DNA from: Desulfobacterales bacterium
GTDB taxonomy: Bacteria; Desulfobacterota; Desulfobacteria; Desulfobacterales; JAFDCJ01
NCBI GenBank assembly: GCA_029939875.1
Contig: JAOZSC010000051.1
Span: 1 to 10,613, forward strand
Reading direction: 5' to 3'
Length of the DNA stretch: 10,613 nt
Shown here: piece after piece, positions 6,817-10,613 of the stretch
Position numbering within the stretch: the first letter of the stretch is position 1
Layout: each line of letters opens with the position of its first letter
Position numbers and translations under genes: made by a program
The notes under the pieces: model-generated
What the model saw: the letters and a program-made list of their open reading frames with translations, nothing else
The model's database searches: none
Told to the model about the DNA's origin: nothing

Positions 6817-7638
6817 CTACCGGAAGCTCTCCACGGCCTGGCGGAAAATGTCGTTGATAATGTGCACCTGCACTTCCTTTACGCCCGGGATCTTTTCCGC
6901 CAGCGCTTTGACGGCCGCGGTCTTTTTTTGCTTCTCGCGTTTCAGCCCTCCGGTTTCCACCACCACTTTGCCGCCGTCGGCTTCCACGCGCACATCCGGA
7001 AATTGTTCCATTAATGCTGCGCGCACCCGGCTGCCCAGCTCCCAGTCCTGCAAGCACTTCAGGGAGTAAGTCATGGGTTTAAAGCGGCGGTGGTCCACCG
7101 TATCGGTGATAATCCGCACGGCCTCGTCGGCGTCGATCTGACCCAGATTAATCACCAGGTCGTAGTGAGAGGGATCGGTCTCGTCCACCTTGAACGCATC
7201 CAGAGACCAGCGCCTGGCGAATTTCTCCCGGTTTTTTGCCTTTTTTCTGCTGCGCCGCGACACATCCGCTGGTGAGACCTTCCCGCCGACCCGGCCCCCG
7301 GAACTCGCAAGAATGCGCACCTTGAGAACGTGGGAGACACCGTGAACATAGAGATGGGCGCTCAAACCGTGGCAGACCACTTGGTCCTGCAATAATTCCC
7401 CCAGAACCGCCTCCTGAATGTAGGCCAGGCACCGATCCCGCAACTTGGTGGAAATTCCCATAAAAGACGGGGTCTCATCCAGGGCCATGATCAGCTTCGC
7501 TTCCTCAATACCATACCGGTTGGCCACTGCCGGCAGAATTTCCCGGTCCAGATAGCGGTATCCAAGGGCTTGCGCCGACTTTTCACCGATCTTGCGGCCC
7601 CTGCGGTAAGAATCTGACGAGATGACGACAATGGACAT
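6817..7638 (-). CDS. Cytidylate kinase-like family protein with degenerate P-loop and C-terminal BON-like domain
   Basis: 273 residues. Residues 1-185 follow the cytidylate kinase-like (Cytidylate_kin2) pattern: an opening beta strand, ALGYRYLDREIL (24-35), VVCHGLSAHLY (87-97), VRILA (107-111), the Arg/Lys-rich lid SRRSRKKAKNREKFARRW (127-144), and YDLVINLGQIDADEAVRII (159-177). Where the family has a Gly-rich P-loop (SR..GSGG..I), this protein has SSDSYRRGRKIGEK (7-20), so the GSGG core is missing. Phosphate binding may be altered or lost. Residues about 199-262 look like a BON domain (PDVRVEADGGKVVVETGG ... IPGVKEVQVHI), a fold linked with membrane or phospholipid association and sometimes with regulation. 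The gene follows the SulP stop by 15 bp with an AAAGGGG ribosome site, so it is almost surely co-transcribed and may act on or with the transporter (inference). The stop is TAG, and a terminator follows. Confidence 0.82.
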   Translation of the reverse strand: MSIVVISSDSYRRGRKIGEKSAQALGYRYLDREILPAVANRYGIEEAKLIMALDETPSFMGISTKLRDRCLAYIQEAVLGELLQDQVVCHGLSAHLYVHGVSHVLKVRILASSGGRVGGKVSPADVSRRSRKKAKNREKFARRWSLDAFKVDETDPSHYDLVINLGQIDADEAVRIITDTVDHRRFKPMTYSLKCLQDWELGSRVRAALMEQFPDVRVEADGGKVVVETGGLKREKQKKTAAVKALAEKIPGVKEVQVHIINDIFRQAVESFR

Positions 7639-7653
7639 AGCTTGATCCCCTTT

Positions 7654-9789
7654 TTAATTGGGTTCTATCCGGCAGTAGGTCATCAGGGGACAGGCGTCCT
7701 CCTCGCCGTCCCGGTGCGCTTTTTCGTGGGCAGCTGTAATCGCCTTTTCCATGGTCGCGTGGATGTGATCCTCGCCGATTTTCTCCGGAAAATGGGTGCG
7801 CTTGAAGACCTTCATGACAGCCTCGTTCACACCGCTCAGCGATACGTCGATTCCTGCGCTGCGGATTCTGTCCACAAGCAAAGATAATGCCTCCTCACCC
7901 GACGCGTCAATATCATTAATGCCGTTGAACACGAGAATAATGTGCTTGAGCTCCTTTTTGCTGGCCATCAGATCCATGATCTGATCTTCCATGTAGCTGG
8001 CGTTGGCAAAAAAAAGTGGGCCATCGAACCGTACCATGGCCATATATCTGCATTCCTTGAGCCCGTGAGCGATACAATCCCGCAGGGACTGGTCCTGGGC
8101 CCTGGAAAGCGTGGCGATGGTGGGGCGCATGCTCTTGTACAGAAACACCATCAGCGAAAGCCCCACTCCGACCATGATGCCCCGGTCCAGCTCCGGCGCA
8201 ACGAGTAAGGTGATGACAAAGGTGATGATTGAAATAGCACCGTCATACCACTGGGTTTGCCAGGCATGAATGAAGCCCGAGACATTGACCAGCCCGATGA
8301 CGGCCATCATGATGACCGCAGCCAGCACAGCCTGGGGCAGGTAGTATAAAAGCGGGGTGAAGAACAAAAGCACAATGACCACAATCAGGCTCGTAAAAAC
8401 GCTGGAAAGCCCGGAAACCGCTCCGGCCTGCAGATTGACGGCCGACCTGGAAAAAGAGCCCGACGTCGGATAACTTTGGCCGAAGGAGCCGCAGATATTG
8501 GCCAATCCCTGCCCGATCAGTTCCTGGTTGGGATCCAGGCGCTGGCCCGTCTTGGCAGCCATGGCCTTGGCAATGGCAATGGCCTCCATAAACCCCAGCA
8601 GTGAAATAATGACAGCATAGGGAAACAGCCTGAACACCACCTTGAGATTAATGTCCGGAACCGTCAAGGCGGGCACCCCCTGGGGAATGGCGCCGACCAC
8701 CGCCCCGCCGCCCATCAGCATGAGATTGTCCGTCTTAAGCAATTTGTTGCCCACCTTGATCCGCCAGGTGCGTCCGTCACTGTGGACCCCTGGCGGGATT
8801 TCCTTTTTCGAGTAAAACCGAAAACGACCGTCGCTCTGCTCCACCCCGGTCAACAGGTAGCGCCTGATTTTTTTTCGATATACATGGGCCTCATCTTTAA
8901 TGCGTTCCAGGTTGAGCATCAGGATGCTGGCACGGTGTTCGGCGGTCAGCACGGCCACGATGTCATGGGCGCGGTGGGCACTTTCCAGGGCCAGGTTCAC
9001 TTCGGTTTGCTCCTCGGCAAACTTGGATATGTTGTCCACTGTTTGATTGAAATGCGCGATTAATTGCCTGAGTTCACCGGACTGAATGGCCTCAATGCCC
9101 GTTGTGGTGTTATGCTGAAAACCGGTGGCCCAGGAGATGATCGTGGTCACGGCCACCGCCGCCAGAACATTCGGAATTTTGGGCGATATCCACCGGAGTC
9201 CATACATGATCCCGAATGCCAGGGCGCCCATCAACAGGGTGGGCCAGTGGATATAGTGCACAGCGGCCTGGGCCACCCGCCAGATGGTCTCGTAATGGTG
9301 GTGCTGGCCCTTATCCACGAAAACACCGAATAACTTGGATAGCTGGGAGGAGGCGATGATCAGAGCCGCGGCATTGGTAAAGCCGTTGACCACCGGATGC
9401 GAGAGGAAATTGACCACCAGGCCGAGTCTTAACACGCCGAGGCTGAATTGGAAGGCACCCACCATCAGGGCCAGCAAAACGGCATACATGATGAAGCCTT
9501 CGCTGCCGATGGCGGCCAGGGGTTCCAGGGAGGCGGCGGTCATCAAAGAAACAATGGCCACCGGTCCTGTGGCCAGCTGGCGGCTGGAGCCGAAAAGTGC
9601 GGCTATCATGGGTGGCAGAAAAGAAGCATAAAGCCCATAATAGGCGGGAAGCCCCGCCAGTTGGGCATACGCCATGGACTGAGGGATGAGCACCAACGCG
9701 ACCGTTATTCCCGCCAGCAGGTCAATTCTCAAAGAATTCAGGCCATAGCCTTCGAACCAGTTTAAAAACGGAAACACGCGTTTTATCAT
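7654..9789 (-). CDS. SulP/SLC26 family anion transporter with STAS domain and a large insert
   Basis: 711 residues; typical bacterial SulP proteins are ~550-600. The membrane domain carries the SulP signature LPAYYGLYASFLPPMIAALF, then GSSRQLATGPVAIVSL (about residues 47-82). It continues with LSHPVVNGFTNAAALIIASSQL (129-150) and the second half from about 380, including GFMEAIAIAKAMAAKTGQRLDPNQELIGQGLANICGSF (399-436 region). The STAS domain is at about 575-690 (NGINDIDASGEEALSLLVD in its nucleotide-binding-like loop). Between the two membrane halves, residues ~224-362 form a hydrophilic stretch with helices and basic residues (HVYRKKIRRYL), where other SulPs have a short connector before IPxGLP. 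By the known 7+7 topology this loop should face the periplasm (inference). The substrate may be sulfate or bicarbonate (BicA-like); the divergent carbonic anhydrase favours inorganic carbon. AAGGG lies 6 nt before the ATG. First gene of a two-gene operon. Confidence 0.93.
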   Translation of the reverse strand: MIKRVFPFLNWFEGYGLNSLRIDLLAGITVALVLIPQSMAYAQLAGLPAYYGLYASFLPPMIAALFGSSRQLATGPVAIVSLMTAASLEPLAAIGSEGFIMYAVLLALMVGAFQFSLGVLRLGLVVNFLSHPVVNGFTNAAALIIASSQLSKLFGVFVDKGQHHHYETIWRVAQAAVHYIHWPTLLMGALAFGIMYGLRWISPKIPNVLAAVAVTTIISWATGFQHNTTTGIEAIQSGELRQLIAHFNQTVDNISKFAEEQTEVNLALESAHRAHDIVAVLTAEHRASILMLNLERIKDEAHVYRKKIRRYLLTGVEQSDGRFRFYSKKEIPPGVHSDGRTWRIKVGNKLLKTDNLMLMGGGAVVGAIPQGVPALTVPDINLKVVFRLFPYAVIISLLGFMEAIAIAKAMAAKTGQRLDPNQELIGQGLANICGSFGQSYPTSGSFSRSAVNLQAGAVSGLSSVFTSLIVVIVLLFFTPLLYYLPQAVLAAVIMMAVIGLVNVSGFIHAWQTQWYDGAISIITFVITLLVAPELDRGIMVGVGLSLMVFLYKSMRPTIATLSRAQDQSLRDCIAHGLKECRYMAMVRFDGPLFFANASYMEDQIMDLMASKKELKHIILVFNGINDIDASGEEALSLLVDRIRSAGIDVSLSGVNEAVMKVFKRTHFPEKIGEDHIHATMEKAITAAHEKAHRDGEEDACPLMTYCRIEPN

Positions 9790-9832
9790 AACCAGCCCTT
9801 ACAGTTTCTTTATCTTTTTCGTTTTATTTACA

Positions 9833-9848
9833 GGGCCGTCAACGGCCC
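9833..9848. promoter_or_regulatory. Short GC-rich hairpin in the sulP leader
   Basis: GGGCCG, TCAA, CGGCCC: a perfect 6-bp GC stem with a tetraloop (TTGA on the - strand), 43 bp before the SulP start codon. No T-tract follows it on the - strand, so it is unlikely to terminate transcription there. It may be a stabilising stem or part of an alternative fold in the SulP 5' leader. On the + strand it is followed by GTTTCG, which is also weak. Confidence 0.45.
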
Positions 9849-9886
9849 GTTTCGATTATGCATCGTTTCTTTGCCCGGGATTGGCT

Positions 9887-9923
9887 AAAAAAAAAGATCC
9901 TATCGTGGACAGTATCTTTTTTT
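9887..9923 (-). terminator. Intrinsic terminator inside the sulP upstream region
   Basis: On the - strand: AAAAAAAGAT, one A/G mismatch, CTGTC, loop CAC, GATAG, ATC, then nine T. The inner 5-bp stem uses one G.U pair that exists only in the - strand RNA; on the + strand the same position is an A.C mismatch, so the hairpin favours the - strand. It sits about 25 bp after a predicted start of transcription and about 97 bp before the SulP ATG, on the same strand as SulP. It is therefore either an attenuator for sulP or the 3' end of a small RNA. Its AT-rich outer stem makes efficiency uncertain. Confidence 0.6.
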
Positions 9924-9946
9924 ATAAGGAGATTTGCTTTATTACC
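9887..9946 (-). ncRNA. Candidate ~60-nt leader RNA or small RNA upstream of sulP
   Basis: The strong - strand promoter at 9953-9981 and the terminator ending near 9887 define a potential RNA of about 60 nt (9946 down to 9887). Its 5' part contains AAGGA-like bases (around 9945-9952) that can pair with TCCTT (9926-9930), which could compete with the terminator stem. It matches no riboswitch class I can recognise. If transcription continues past the terminator, the rest is a ~157-nt leader of the SulP operon. The ends are predicted, not observed. Confidence 0.3.
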
Positions 9947-9952
9947 GCATCC

Positions 9953-9981
9953 TTTATAAAAATATGACCCGATAAAGTCAA
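9953..9981 (-). promoter_or_regulatory. Strong sigma70-type promoter for the sulP operon / leader RNA
   Basis: On the - strand: TTGACT (9981-9976), a 17-nt spacer, TATAAA (9958-9953). Both boxes match the consensus at 5 of 6 bases with optimal spacing, the best promoter match in the window. Transcription would begin near 9946. It lies in the 320-bp gap (9790-10109) between the divergent SulP and carbonic anhydrase genes; the remainder of that gap on the + strand shows no convincing promoter for the carbonic anhydrase gene. Confidence 0.62.
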
Positions 9982-10109
9982 GCCTTTTCACCCCAAAATC
10001 GAAGGCGGCCCGCAAAAATAATTGTGCCGATGCTAAAAACATGATATTTACTGCTTCTTTATACACGCCAGGCAATTTAATTCATTGTTTTTCCGGAAAG
10101 GAGACCCAT

Positions 10110-10613
10110 ATGGAACTGCTGAAAGAAATTCAATCCGTTTTTGCGAAGGCCGAGGTGGCCCGCATTTATTTTGGCAACCAGAACATCCTCCTGGAGCAGC
10201 AATATGGCTTCACACCCGGCAATACCCGCTTTGCAGAAGGTGGCTGTTGCGATGAAATCAATGAACTGGAGTACCGGTTGATGGAAAACTATTGGGGTGA
10301 GCGTTTTAAGTTTGGCGGACTGGCGGGTTACTGTCACGGCGGCAAAACCGGCTTGATGGCGGTTGCCCACCACATTCCGGAAGCCGACGGGCAAAAAAAC
10401 CTGCTGCTGTTGGCCGGACCCCACATCGGATTTCACCGGGGACAATGGGGAAAAGTTCCGCGCAAAGGCCAGACTGGGATCACCGCCTCATGCGGTTCGC
10501 TGGCAACCGTGCTGCAGACCGGCTACGCAGCCATCTGTGAAAAATCCGACGATCGGCTGGACCGCCAACAGCAAAGCGTTGAGCAGTTGCTGCTGCCTTA
10601 CCTGGAAAAATGA
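10110..10613 (+). CDS. LCIB/LCIC-family (theta/beta-like) carbonic anhydrase
   Basis: 167 residues from the ATG at 10110, which follows AAAGGAG (10097-10103). A longer frame from 10041 adds 23 unlike residues with no ribosome site and is rejected. The sequence follows the limiting-CO2-inducible protein B/C carbonic anhydrase pattern: YGFTPGNT (32-39), a Cys-x-Asp-Glu segment (C46-C47-D48-E49), WGERFKFGGLAG (62-73), GKTGLMAVAHHIPEADG (78-94), GPHIG (103-107), R118 with GQ, and ASCGS (126-130). Expected zinc ligands are C46, H105 and C128, with D48 as part of the catalytic dyad. The family hydrates CO2 reversibly in the cytosol; Chlamydomonas LCIB works in CO2 concentration. It is small, a single domain. 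It is divergent from a SulP transporter across 320 bp, pointing to a shared inorganic-carbon role (inference). The last bases of the window are its TGA, so it is complete. Assignment from remembered motifs, without alignment. Confidence 0.82.
   Translation: MELLKEIQSVFAKAEVARIYFGNQNILLEQQYGFTPGNTRFAEGGCCDEINELEYRLMENYWGERFKFGGLAGYCHGGKTGLMAVAHHIPEADGQKNLLLLAGPHIGFHRGQWGKVPRKGQTGITASCGSLATVLQTGYAAICEKSDDRLDRQQQSVEQLLLPYLEK

Noticed and set aside
6623..7057. - strand 144-codon frame overlapping the kinase-like gene
   Set aside because: It is a shifted frame over the kinase-like gene and the intergenic terminator; the Arg/Gly-rich translation has no protein-like features.
9839..10075. - strand 78-codon frame in the SulP / carbonic anhydrase gap
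   Set aside because: It overlaps the promoter, the terminator hairpin and its T/A runs; the encoded Lys/Phe-rich stretches come from those runs. There is no ribosome site and no recognisable sequence.
10041..10109. Upstream ATG extension of the carbonic anhydrase gene
   Set aside because: No ribosome site precedes 10041, the added 23 residues look non-coding, and the ATG at 10110 has an excellent AAAGGAG.

Overview
The window reads as a chromosomal segment of a Desulfobacterota (Desulfobacterales-like) bacterium. This is inferred from moderate GC content, a TRAP transporter paired with a UspA protein, split-subunit ADP-forming acyl-CoA synthetase, a cytidylate kinase-like/BON protein and a SulP transporter. 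No rRNA, tRNA, IS element or CRISPR array is visible.

Layout. (1) At the left edge, on the + strand, are the 3' end of a TRAP dicarboxylate-type large permease (dctM) and a UspA-family ATP-binding protein 15 bp downstream, a TeaABCD-like arrangement. (2) Convergent to it, on the - strand, is a likely catabolic operon: metallo-beta-lactamase-fold hydrolase -> ATP-grasp (beta) subunit -> CoA-binding/phosphohistidine (alpha) subunit of an NDP-forming acyl-CoA synthetase. The two synthetase genes overlap by 11 bp. (3) Upstream of that, also on the - strand, is a full-length type I citrate synthase. Its TAG stop is followed, in the same frame, by 88 sense codons of TPR-like sequence with no normal start (a gene remnant), and then by a clear intrinsic terminator. 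(4) On the + strand, divergent from citrate synthase, is a soluble 262-residue protein that I do not recognise. (5) The right third holds a SulP/SLC26 anion transporter (- strand) co-transcribed with a cytidylate kinase-like protein that has a degenerate P-loop and a C-terminal BON-like domain. Divergent from them is a compact LCIB/LCIC-type (theta/beta-like) carbonic anhydrase.

How they may work together. The acyl-CoA synthetase, hydrolase and citrate synthase fit organic-acid/acyl-CoA metabolism feeding the TCA cycle, and the TRAP/Usp pair fits carboxylate uptake. The SulP + LCIB pair is the most interesting part. A SulP transporter next to a carbonic anhydrase suggests inorganic-carbon (bicarbonate/CO2) handling rather than, or as well as, sulfate uptake. 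It carries a kinase-like/BON partner, an unusual ~110-140-residue hydrophilic insert in the transporter, and a leader with a strong promoter followed within about 60 nt by an intrinsic terminator. Functions are inferred from motifs only; no database search was possible.
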